Origin: Lagopus muta
Taxonomy: Eukaryota; Chordata; Aves; Galliformes; Phasianidae
Length of the DNA stretch: 64,000 nucleotides
Assembly (NCBI RefSeq): GCF_023343835.1
Contig: NC_064437.1
Location: 5,160,001 to 5,224,000, forward strand
Direction: 5' to 3'
Part shown: positions 11,727 to 23,000 of the stretch, piece by piece
Numbering within the stretch: the stretch's first letter is position 1
Layout: every line of letters begins with the position of its first letter
Translations under genes and position numbers: made by a program
Notes under the pieces: generated by a model
What the model was told of the DNA's origin: nothing
The model's input: the letters and a program-made list of their open reading frames with translations, nothing else
The model's database searches: none

Positions 11727-13571
11727 GTGCCAGTTAAGGGTGAAAGCACAGATGCAGCCCCCAGGCATGTGCAGGCACCTCCTGCCCCCAGGGACTGCCA
11801 GAGCCACAGGTGTCATGCAGGCAGGGCATCTGAATTCCACCTTTGTTAGATGTCTGCAGCAGATGAAGTGATTTCTGCCTCAGAAACACAGGCTGTAGTC
11901 ATGGCACCTGAACAGTTCAGGAAGAAAACATGTTGGAAAGATTTTCTCCTCTCCTTCTCCATTCACTTATGTTGTTGTTCATGTGTGCCCACTGTTTCCC
12001 CCTCATTCCTGGCAGTAGAAGTGCTTTACTTTCCTGAAACGTTCTGCCATCTTTTTGCATCTCAGACTTTTTCCCCCCTTTTCTTACATCTTGAATGGTT
12101 TGTTCACAGTTTTGATAACTTCAGAATTCTATAGCTAGTGTCATTTCTTTGCTTATCTTCTCAGCAACAAAAACAAAAGCACAAGTAAAACATTGCAAGC
12201 AGTTTAGTGTAGTCTGGCGACCTGCACTGTGGTACTTGCATTGTCTTTTGTGTTTTTCTCCCCTGAGCTCATTTACACTTTCAGCTGTTTTCTTGCTGTC
12301 AGCTTCCTTATTCATCCCCTCTCTTTCTCCTGGTTGCTTCTGCCAGCATTCTTGCCTGCCACCTATCGTAAGATTGGAGATGTCATCACTTTTCCCTAAG
12401 CCATATTTGTACTGAGCACACACATTTAAATATGGATGAGCCTGGATAGATTCCACTTTGTCTTTTGCCTGGCACTGCTATAAGCTTGTCATAAACACTT
12501 CCTAAAGGATTGCTACATTGAAATATTTAAGAAGCTGTTTAATCCAGTCACACTGATTAAAAATATTTAGTTGTATAATGCGTCTCTCTCGCTTGCTCAC
12601 ATTTATTGTATATACTGCGATAGATGTGAATTTGCTGAGAAAAAAAAGATCAACAAATAATGATACTGATCTCAACAAGTTGCATGCTTTTGTCATGAAG
12701 GACTCATCTTTTGCCACTTTCTGTAAAGGAGGAGTTGGAAGAAAAGAAACAGAAATGTAAAATATTTATAAAATGCAAAAGAAATGTAGTGGTGGAGGTG
12801 TTCAATAATTGCTTAGGCAGGAGAGTAAAGCTGTAACTGAAAAGCCTTTCAAATCACTCGATGAGGGAACTTCAAGCCTGAGCTGTAGTACCAGCAGCAG
12901 ACACACCGCTTCTGTCCTTGGGGAAAACTGTTTTCTGAATGTGGTAAGCCCTGTAGGATGTGCCATTGGCTCAAAGCCAGTAAGGACAATTGTGTTCTGG
13001 TGTGCTGTGTCTCTTATTTCTCCAGATAGTTTACCATATCTAATTAATATTTTGTCACCCATCTCTATACAATTCCCCAAAGCTGTCTTCTATGTGAAAT
13101 GTTTTAATCTATTTTGCTCTTTGTAACATGTGTTGTGTAAGTGAATCTAGGCAGTAGGCATTAGAAGCAGCTGCCTCTGGTGCTAAAATGTGTGGCAGCA
13201 TGTCCCGTTCCTTGCTGTGCTGCTTTGAATCTCAAACCTCACGGTAAGGCTCAAAACTCAAAAGAATGAAATTAAAAATTAGTCTATGGAGACAAAAGTC
13301 TCTTATTCTCACCAGCAAGTAGCAAGAGTCCATGTCACCTTGTTCTGTGAGTCAAATGAATTATGTATGTTTTGTTGGTGCTGAAGAAATAAATAATAGA
13401 AAACAATAATAAGTTCAAAGTCCTGTCACGATACGTATTTTAAAAAGCCATAGCTCTACTTTGGTGGAAGCCTTCATGAATTTGGAGATAGCATTTAGAG
13501 CTCTTTGGGCCTGGAAGAATTCGTCCAGGAATATTTCAAGGAAGAAACTGTTCAGGAAAGTTTTAATATTG
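11727..13571. other. Non-coding upstream flank, no gene recognised
   Basis: No supportable gene. Overlapping open frames on both strands at about 12120-12456 and 12802-13126 (up to 111 codons) carry no recognisable motif and look like chance. Confidence 0.55.
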
Positions 13572-13621
13572 TTTTTCTTTTTCCTTTCTTTCTTCCCCCT
13601 TCCTCCCCTCCCCCGCCCCCC
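13572..13621 (+). repeat. Polypyrimidine tract (T-rich to C-rich), 50 bp
   Basis: A pyrimidine run, interrupted by a single G near its end, passes from T-rich (TTTTTCTTTTTCC) to C-rich (CTTCCTCCCCTCCCCC) and is followed by AG at 13622-13623. It resembles a strong splice acceptor tract (polypyrimidine then CCAG), but no downstream exon can be supported. It is more simply a simple-sequence tract. Confidence 0.8.
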
Positions 13622-14534
13622 AGAAGTTTATCTGTTACTGCCAATTGGTGCCTCTTTTTGGGGGGACAATACAACTTGGAGAGATTATAAATCATTATCT
13701 TGAATTTTAGGTAGAATGAAAAAGCCCACATTGATCAAGGTTATTGAAATACACCTCTACAGTTCTCTTCCCATTTGGGGTAAGATCTGCAGCTACCTGA
13801 TTATTCAGAATGATTCTGAAAATCTCACAAAATGTCTTCCAAATGGCTTATGAGATTAAGCCGGTTGCTGCTTCTGTAAAACGTTGCTGGCATTGCTTTT
13901 ACCTAATTAATTTCTGATTCTTTAAACCAGTTACAGTTTTTACATGAATATTCCTCACCTACTTCACAGGTTTAAACTCTAATGAGCTTGTTACCCTGGT
14001 ATTTATCTCAGCATTTCCATGTAACTGACATTTTTTGGAGCCAAATCTCCTGTTTCAGCTGAGAAGGGAAGGGAAAGAATGAATAGAAACAGCTTAGAAT
14101 TTCTGCATGGTTGGGAATCTTCAGCATGCTGCAAGGTGTCTCAAAAGGATCTGTGTGCCAGCAGTCTGCCCCGTCACTGCACGGCTGATGGTGCACAGAC
14201 AGGCCTTGCTGACCTCTTAGAATAAGATCATCCATCTTTGCATTTCTCTTATGTACTCCATGCCCTTTCTTGTAGCACTTTACACGTGGAGATGCAGAAA
14301 CTCCACTGACAGTGAATTGTCCTTTGCCATTGTGTATGTGGTTTTCCATAAAACGTTTGTGACTTTGGATATTCCACAGCAAGCTCAGAACTCATTCCTT
14401 TACCCTTTATTGGGAATACAACAGCACAGGAGGATAAGACAGGTGAGCATTTATACTGATGCTGCCTCCAGGGACTGCTCTGGAGAGTGCAATGCAGGTG
14501 AGCGCTGATGCCCTCCTCTTAATTTGGACTGAAG
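13622..14534. other. Non-coding upstream flank, nothing recognised
   Basis: No supportable gene, RNA or transposon. A 124-codon minus-strand frame at 14008-14382 has no recognisable domain. Confidence 0.55.
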
Positions 14535-14765
14535 GAATCATAGAATCACAGAATCACCAAGGTTGGAAAAGACCCACAAGATCACCCAGTCCAACCATCC
14601 ACCCATCACCAATAGTTCTCACTAAACCATGTCCCTCAATACAAAATCCAAACGTTCCTTCAACTCCTCCAGGGTCGGTGACTCCACCACCTCCCTGGGC
14701 AGACCATTCCGTGCCTGACCAGTCTTTCAGAGAAGTAGTATTTCCTAACGTCCAGCCTGAGGACA
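14535..14765 (-). mobile_element. CR1 retrotransposon fragment (3' end), minus strand
   Basis: The + strand begins GAATCATAGAATCACAGAAT and continues with GGTTGGAAAAGACCCACAAG, then GATCACCCAGTCCAACC. This is the reverse complement of the characteristic CR1 3' end with its short 8-bp-type terminal repeats. The body includes CTCCTCCAGGGTCGGTGACTCCACCACCTCCC, listed here as landmarks CTCCAGGG, GACTCCACCACC and CTGGGCAG, in the usual order. It is 5'-truncated at about 230 bp, as most avian CR1 copies are. The overlapping 117-codon frame at 14459-14812 is a by-product. Confidence 0.93.
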
Positions 14766-17700
14766 TTGTGTATCTTAGTTTTCCTTGCGAAAAAAATCTC
14801 CTTTCGAACTGAAATCTTTGAATTTACTGTTTCACAATCAGTATAAATGTGCTTATCTGTAGCCTTGGGCTTCAGAAGCCCACAGACTGCTCCACTAACT
14901 ATCTATTGACTCTCTTGTATTAGCTGACTAAGTACTTTCCAAGAAAACAGCAGCAGCAGTTTGGCATCCGAGTAATGCTGTTACGATGCGTCTGTGAACT
15001 GGGAGTCTTCGTTCCCAGTGCTCAAAGATGAGGATGCTATTGCATGTGAAATCAGGGATATGAGCCTTTCACCCTGCTGATTCAGCTACCAACATTCCTC
15101 CTCATCTCTCCAACCCCATCTTAGCCTGATGAGGGTCTTCTCTGTAAGCAATGAGCAGACTTGGAAATTGGTGAAAATGACTGGGTTGTTATGGTAGAAA
15201 AGCCTTTTGGAAAAACAATCTTAGCTGAGGTGTAAGAAATGAAGCCTTGCTTGCCTGAATAGCTTTTTGTGGGGGAAAACCACACAGTCTATAAATTCCA
15301 GTCAGAGATTTGGTCGAGAGGGGGTTAGAATGCCAAATCTCCTACGAAAGGTGGCCATGGGGCAGCTGCTTCTGACTGATGGGCAGAAGCTGAAAACCAT
15401 CAGGGATTCTTTTTTGTTTGCACTTTAAGGTTCGGATAATGGCTTTGTAAAGTTCTTTGGGCCTTAACTCCATTTGAAGCTGCTCCATTTTTAGGAATCT
15501 ATGTAGTATCTAGTGATCTATATTATTATTTTATTACAAAAGCTATCAATTTGACACAAGATCTATAACGTGGGTCCTGCCTCGTGTACAGAGTGGTGGT
15601 AGGTTAAGCATTGGTGACACGGTCTTTAGCTTTCAAAGGGCTTGGATGTCTGTGGGACTGAAGAGGGATTTAAACTTGCAATGAATATCGACAAAGTGGC
15701 AGAACCATTTTAGCTGACTGGATAATAGCATAAAGGTGACGAGCAGGATAAGGATGCCAGGCAGTTGTCTGAATGCATGTGGCACTAAACTCTTCTGGTT
15801 CTTATACTAAAAGATATAATTGGTCTCTTGGTTCCATATGTTAGAAGCTGGGGTCCTAACAGTACTGCTATATTCATTTTCTGGAAGAATATAAATATAT
15901 GTATATATGAGTAAAAAGAAGCTTTCTTTTAAAGCCACTCATTGCTTGGGGAAGAAGGGCATTTGTTAATGCTTATGAAGCCAGATCTTACCCTCTGTAC
16001 CACAAGATTTCAATCCCACTGAAATCAATTAAAGAATACATGTCACAAGTGACCACTGGGTATGACTAAAGGTGGCAAATTTCTGGCATAGGGAAATGAT
16101 AGGAGGCACAAAGTTTGTCTTACTTATTTTTATAAAACCTGAAGAAAACACAGGACAGAATGCTACAAAGGTGTTGCAGAAATTGAGAAGTTCTGCACAG
16201 CCACATAGGTGGGCTGCACCCTGCAAGACTGATCTGACAGAGAATACAGAAATAAATTAGCTGGCTGCATTTTCAGTGAGAGACCAATACTCTCTGTATT
16301 ACCACAAAGCGCCAGGAACCAAAGAAGAAGAGACAGATGAAAGGATGGAAAATAAAGGCCCCTAAAATAAAAGACTAAAGGAAAAAAGGCATTTTTGCCT
16401 CTAAACAGATTCCAAATGGGTGATTGACATAAAGGATCCTGATATTGCCTCCCACCTTCTGTTAAGGCTGTCTTATGGCTTGAACTGAGGAAATTTTAAT
16501 TTTCTAGACTTGTATAAAAGAAAAAAGCATCTTGAATTTCCTGGCCTGATGCCCTAATTGAAACATCAATTCATTTGCCAATGCAGAACAGCCCCTAACA
16601 AGCACCTCTGTTTGAATCCCAGAGAGCTTTCACGATACACAGTGGCTGTTGCTTGGCAAACAGAAGAGCTGCCTGCTGAAACCTGTGGTTGGTGAGCATC
16701 TGAGAGTTGCCTGAAAATCAGCGCTGTTCATCTCTTCTTGCGTAGGAAGAGATGAGCAGGGCGATGTGCAAAGATGTGATACTGAGCCAAGGTTTGCGTA
16801 GGGTGCATAATTATGGGTGGTAACAGCAAGAGGTTGAATTAACAAAATGATATAGTTACTCCTCAGGTGACCACTAAAGCCACAACAATCAAACTAATTC
16901 GTTTCTGATTTAAGTTTCTTAAAAATGGCTGCTGTGATTATTGTACATCTGGGTGAATTTTAAACAAAAAGACCTAGCTGTAAATTAAATTATCTTTATA
17001 ACAATCATTTTTGTAAGTACATGCAAATAAACTAGAGACTGCATGTGCCCCACTAAGAAGAGAAACAAAGGAGAAAGTAAGAGGTAAAAAAGCAGGCATA
17101 TAGTCATGGTGCTGGGGACATGAAGGAAATAAACTGATAGCAGTGTCTGTGCGGCCCTCATCTGACTGGAGGTGGTGAGAAGAAATTGCAGCTGTGATAG
17201 ATGGTGAGCACTGACCAATGCTGATGTGGGACAAACACAGAGAGAACAGTTCTCAAACTGCTTTGCTGTACAGATGGCTTGAAAGCTTCCTTGGCTCCTG
17301 CAGCCCTGAGAGACAATGGAAACATGGAAGCTAATGGTTCTGAATGGGAAAATGGGTTCTCCTCTTTACTTGGGGAAGTGGTGGGTAGGAGAGTGAGGAA
17401 GGAGGAATAAAATCCCTCACAGGTGCAGCCATTTCTTTGTAGTTTGTCAACTTTTCTGACGTGTAATTTATTAAATTCATAGGAAATTGATCACAGTAGG
17501 TCTTTACATGATTTATAACAGTGCAGACTTCATCCACAACCAGTTTTAAGCTCTACAAGTGCATGTCCTGAGCAGCTCTTCCATACCACTTCGCACAGGA
17601 CAGATAATTTTTAGAAGTAATGGGTGCTGCATTCTATTGTACGTTACCTCTCCTTAATGAGTTACACTGCAATTTCATCTTCTTATCTCCTCCTTTGCAT

Positions 17701-18989
17701 ACAGCATCACTGTAAATGTAAGCTTTTCAGCCTCCTGTTTCATACAGGTCTGAGGAAAACACGGGCAGTAAGAGCCAGATTCTCTCCTCTGTAGGACATG
17801 CAGCAAACTGTAGTGAGTTTTCAGATACAGGCCAAAAAGAGGTTTTAAATCTAAGGCGATGGGTGAGGAGAATGGATACTTTATTATTCCATTAGGTAGT
17901 TTGTGTAATACTCATATTGGTTTATCATCTCACTCCTTTATCACTTTTATTAATAATCCCATTTATTTTCTATTATATTGTTCCTGGAACTTACATCCCT
18001 GGAGCCATAAATTGTGCTGAAATATGTTGAGATTGTGTACTTGTTTATGCAACTTGACTAAAGCCAAATTGGATAACAATGGCTGAACGTGATGCTCAGG
18101 ATTTAATTTTGCTGAATACTTTATAAAAAACATAAAATAATAGGTAGTAATTAAATGGTGCAAGCAACTGATTAGCACTTTGTGAAGCAGCATATGTAGT
18201 CTGCCCTACTGCTGCTGTTTGCAGACAAAGGGCTGTGACAGACACCCAGCATTCACTGACTTGTGAAGGAAAATAAAACTTGCTATACAGAGATGCCACC
18301 TCCGAGGCCATTTCACTGCTGACATCTTGACACAAACCCCTCCAGGGTCTAACAGAGATTATTTTATCAGTGGAGTAATAACCTCATTAAGTGCCGAGGA
18401 AATCATAAAGCATTAATGATATAATGTATTTGGATTTTTTGTCATTATCATGTTGGAAAAACATTATTAATATTACTTTATGCCTGTTCAAATGAATTCT
18501 GATGAGCAATCTGAGACACTAAATGGCACATAGTTCGTGATAGCCTTTTTAATCAAGGGATGAAAACACAGGGACAATTCTATTCCCACAGACCTGCCGT
18601 GCAGCACAGGCCCGGTCACCCAAGGCAACAGCAGCACTGGCACTGCCTGACCTTGCCAGACTGTGCACACACCAAGCATTCCTGTCTGTCCAAACCAGTA
18701 TAAAGAACTTTGGTTATATTCCTTCATATGAAACTGTCAAAGCACATCCACAGCTGAATGCTATTGTCTGATGAAACAAGTGTAGTTAATTTGCACTGCA
18801 GGAAGGGTGACACATCCAGGTTTTCATATATAAGGTCTTTCTCCTTTTCCATAATTGTTTTAATCCCCGCTGAAGCAGTGTGACAAGTGAGCTGAGCCTA
18901 ATGCCTGGTATCTGTGCTGCAAGTGCAAAGGGCAGGTGTGCTCTTGCTTGCACTCAGGAGTTGTTACCACTGGAATTGCTGCCTATGGC
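14766..18989. other. Non-coding upstream flank, no gene recognised
   Basis: AT-rich, with open frames under 90 codons and no domain. The stretch at about 18340-18520 is dense in TAAT-type motifs and could be a conserved non-coding element, but this cannot be shown from one sequence. Confidence 0.5.
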
Positions 18990-19272
18990 TTTAGTTAACA
19001 CCTGACGCCAGCTGGCACTATGAAAATATGATCGCTATCAGGTGAATGGGAACTGCTGAGTCACAGCCTGAACCTCTGATGGATCACCTGAGGCCAGCAG
19101 TGAGTCAGGCACAGGAGCACAGTGAAGGCAATTCACCTGTGCTGCTGGAAGGGGTGGAACCTGGCTGCATCTCTCCTAGACCCATTTAAGAGCTGGCCAG
19201 CAGGGGGGAAGGATCTCTTCTGGAGATCTGCTGTGCTGGAGTTTTGTAAGTGAGCTCAGGATATGGGTAAGC
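18990..19272 (+). promoter_or_regulatory. LTR- or promoter-like block with TATA-like box
   Basis: Within a more GC-rich block, two AP-1-type TGAGTCA motifs (about 19058 and 19101) precede CCCATTTAAGAGCTGGCC, whose TTTAAG at 19185-19190 could act as a TATA-like box. About 55 to 80 bases downstream, GTAAGT (19246) and GTAAGC (19267) could serve as splice donors. The arrangement resembles a solo long terminal repeat or a stand-alone promoter with a short first exon. I cannot identify terminal TG/CA ends or target duplications with confidence, and I do not recognise a named family. Confidence 0.3.
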
Positions 19273-19804
19273 TTTCTATCTATTCTCTTTTAGTTATTAT
19301 AATCTGCTTTGCCAAGCTCTTTGTTTATTCTGTAGTTATAACATCTTAATATTCATTGATTATACATCCTGTTTTTGACTCTACAAGAAAATAGCATTTT
19401 ATCAGCAGTGGCTCTTCTCACAGTGTTCCTGAGTGATGGTGATTCCCTCTTAAAATGGACTGGAATACATTGCTAATTTAGTGGAGGGTACTTTTTGGAG
19501 ATTAACAGTGTCACATCATTTTATGTAACGTGTAAAACTATAAAGCACCACAAAGGCATTTCCAACTCTCCTTCCCAGCATAACATCAGGAAGTGCCAGA
19601 GCTCTGTTTGCTGACATACTAAACTTTGGATACCTGACCCCCAACCAGATTTTGCATTTGAAGGCATACAAATGCACTCAGAAGTTTAAAGCTAGGGATC
19701 CAGGTACCTACAAGCCAGTCACATCATCAGGGATGTAATCTTTCCTTCCTTTTGGTTTCATTAATGTTACTATTATTGTTTAAATAGAGTGGTTTGATAT
19801 ATAA
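19273..19804. other. Non-coding upstream flank, nothing recognised
   Basis: AT-rich sequence with no open frame, repeat or RNA that I can support. Confidence 0.5.
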
Positions 19805-20098
19805 AGAGGACAGAAGCAGACCCTTCTAAGTGGTCTCCAGTGACAAGGCAAGAGACAATGAGCACAAATTGAAATGCAGGGAATTCCATATGAACATGAG
19901 AGCCTTTTTATTAGGAGCTGGTTGAATGCTGGGATGGGTTACCCAGTGAGGGTACAGTGTCTCCATCCTTTGAGGCATTTAAAACCTGACTGCACAGATC
20001 CCAGGGCAGCCTGCTCCAGCTGACTCTGTTCCAACCGGGGATTGCAGTGGGTGATCTCCAGATGTCACTTCTCACCTCAACTGTTCCATGATTCCTAA
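19805..20098 (+). mobile_element. CR1 retrotransposon fragment, plus strand
   Basis: Landmarks follow the CR1 3' consensus in order: CTCCAGTGACAAGGCAAGAG, GGGAATTCCATATGAACATG, GCTGGGATGGGTTACCCAG, CCCAGGGCAGCCTGCTCCAG and the end TTCCATGATTCCT. The copy is 5'-truncated and substituted, and its terminal repeats are decayed to TGATTCCT, so it is older than the copy at 14535. Confidence 0.85.
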
Positions 20099-23000
20099 GA
20101 GGACAAAAATGTGATGCAGATGATGTAATCTTGTAGAAACAAGGAAATATTAAATATAGCCACAGACAGGAGATTTATTATTCAAAAGGTACTGCAGAAG
20201 AGTTTACACAATTACTATGATGTAATGTCACTCTTAGAGAGAACGTAGAGCTCATTACCACCTCTGAGAGGAAGGCCAGGATGTGAGCTAATATTCATCC
20301 CCATGCTTAATTAACCAAGGAAAAATATCAATAGGTGCATTTTAATGTCACATATTGTATGGAAATACAGTTTCTAATTTAATGCAGTAAGGTCTGTGGA
20401 TATGCCCATCCCATACAGATTGCATCTAGGCCATTTAATAGGAAGGATGATAAAGCAGGGAAAGAAAGGCTAATCTAAAGCAGTTTTCTGCAACTTTATG
20501 AGAGGTGTGCTGACAGGGATCATCTGTATTTCTGGACAACTGTGCGTCCAGTTTCATAAATAATAGTTTTGAAGGGGTTAATCTGTCATTCAGACTTTTG
20601 ATTACGAGTCAGTGCTCCTCCATGATTCAGAGATAAATAAATCTCACACTGTTTTTTTTTTATCCTGAAGCCATCAGATTGGTACTACAGTCGTAGAGTG
20701 GATGCAGCAAGGCATGTCTGCCCACCCCAGCTGGACAGAGTGCCCAGAGCAGCACAAGACCTGCAGCAGAACAGCCCCTCTCCTTTTCACTGCCTTGACC
20801 TGCACTCCAATAAACTGTGTGCTGTTGTTCCCCGGCAGGTCTGCAGTGGCAGGTTATTTCAAAGTCAGATATGCTTCAGTGGCATGGATTTACGCTGAAT
20901 TTCTGGGATGTCAACATTGCTGTTTGAAAGGAAATGATTTTTAAGTAATATCCGAGATGTTGTTCTTTTTTTTCCTGCTGACTAAATAATCTATCCTACT
21001 TTAGTTATGTCTTTATTTTCCTACACTTGAGCTATCAAATTTGCATAGCAGACGCAATGCTTTTCACACAGTACATCAAACGTGTTGTCCATAGCAACAT
21101 CAGCAGTTTTGCTTCTTGCTGCAAGCCTCCTGCATTTACCTGACTTCATCCTTCACTGTGACTTTTGGGAACTTTTATGCCAATGAAGCAGACATCCTTT
21201 TTTGATTTGATAAATCTCTCTGTAAGCGTGTGTTCTAGTCGTGAACAACACTGGGTACTCCTGGAAGCTTACATCCTTTGTCTGAAAAAAGCACAGACAG
21301 GGATGATGGTTACTCTTTTCAATCTCTAGCACAGTGATCCAGAGTCTTCAAAAAATGAATACCAACAGGAGGGAAAGGAGTTTATGAGTTTGTGTTCTTT
21401 TCTAGTATCGGTGGGAACATCAAATCCTCCTGTACATGACCTTGTTCTTATCTGACATCACATAAATTAACAGCTCTACTGACAAGTAAATCCACTGGTG
21501 ATATTAATTGTAAGGGTCCAGAGAAAACCTGCTGACAAGGAATTCTCTGAAGTGCTGTTTGTCAGGAGTGTAAGTCCAGGAAAGGATCACACCAATTGCA
21601 CTCTTTCTACAAGCATCGGCTGCTGGAAGCAAGATGCTGTGCCAGGAGGTTCCTTGCCTGGCGCAGTGCAGAGGTGATGTCCTCAAAGCAGCTGCCAAGG
21701 AGAGCTTCTTGTTTCAAGTTATCTAAATAAATTTGAGCCAGCGTTTTAATTTTTAAGTGTTCCTCCTTCCAAGGCTAAAACACACAGTTCTCTGATCATG
21801 TTACTGATGGCTGTATTCAGTCAGGGCAAAACACGGAAAATAGCAGCAAAAGGAAATACCATTGGACAGTGAAGGAAAAGTGGGGAGAAAAAAAAAAATC
21901 AATATTTGCCAGCAGGGCAACACAGTTTTAGAAAAAAAAAAAGTCATTTTCAGATCCATTAATATGAAATACTATAATGCAGAGGCATTTTTGTTCTCTT
22001 CTGTGAAAAGGTGGAAGATACGTAGATGGCTGAATACTTACAAGTAAGAGAATAAGCATCAGTCTGTCTTTTACAACATGCAATTGACTTTAAATCCAAA
22101 CCCAGATAAACTAATCTTTGTGTGAAAAATTCATTGGATTTAAATGACTTCCAATTTCAACAAGCAAGTCAACACCTGTGCAAGCAAATATTGTCCCAGG
22201 GGAGCATACACCATAATGTCATTCTGGACAGGTATGCTGACCTCCACTAAGCCCTTATGGCTTTGTTGGGAGCTTGGTCAGGGCAAAAGTCAGGCTTGTT
22301 GCCCATGGCACAGAAGCAGAGCGCTCTAAGCAGGCTTTCTGGCTCCTGAATTGATCTCTAGACATCCAACTCTCTGATCTCCATCAACACCAGCTTGCCT
22401 ACTACAGTGCCCTGCTGTGCATATCCTTCTTGTGCTTCATGCAAGGTAGAGCCAGAAATACTGCATCACTGGGCAGTAATGTTTCCATTAATGTAAGGGG
22501 GGATTCCTGGTGCTCCATATCCCTTTGTCTCGTGCTCATATGCACAACAGCCTGTATCTGTGTGGTGCAGAAGGATACATCTAGTGTTTGTTTTCCTTCT
22601 TGTGTAATAGGAAAGGTACCTCTAACAGACTAACTAGTGATCTGATGAGAATCCTCCACGCTTTCAGGCCTAAGCTCGTGTGATTAGTTAAACAACCAGT
22701 TAACAATACAGGGAAGTGGTATTGATGGATTTGTTTTTGTTTTTTTTTTCAGCAATCCTCTTTTATTTTGAAACTTGATATTTTCCAACAAGTGCTATTT
22801 GGAGCAAGCTCAAAGCTGCTGTTGTGTTTCCCTACAGGAGCCCTACAGTAATGTGCAGAGAGGAAATTATCTGGCATTTCTGAGCTGTTCTTTCAGTTGC
22901 CCATGTGCTATTTTACAATGCAGGTGTTTGAGAAGATGGCAGCAAGAGGATAATGGAAGCTTAGCTGGAACCTTTCCCTTTCAGGATCCTAGGGCACTTC

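Noticed and set aside
14459-14812. 117-codon proline-rich frame
   Set aside because: It reads the antisense strand of a CR1 fragment.
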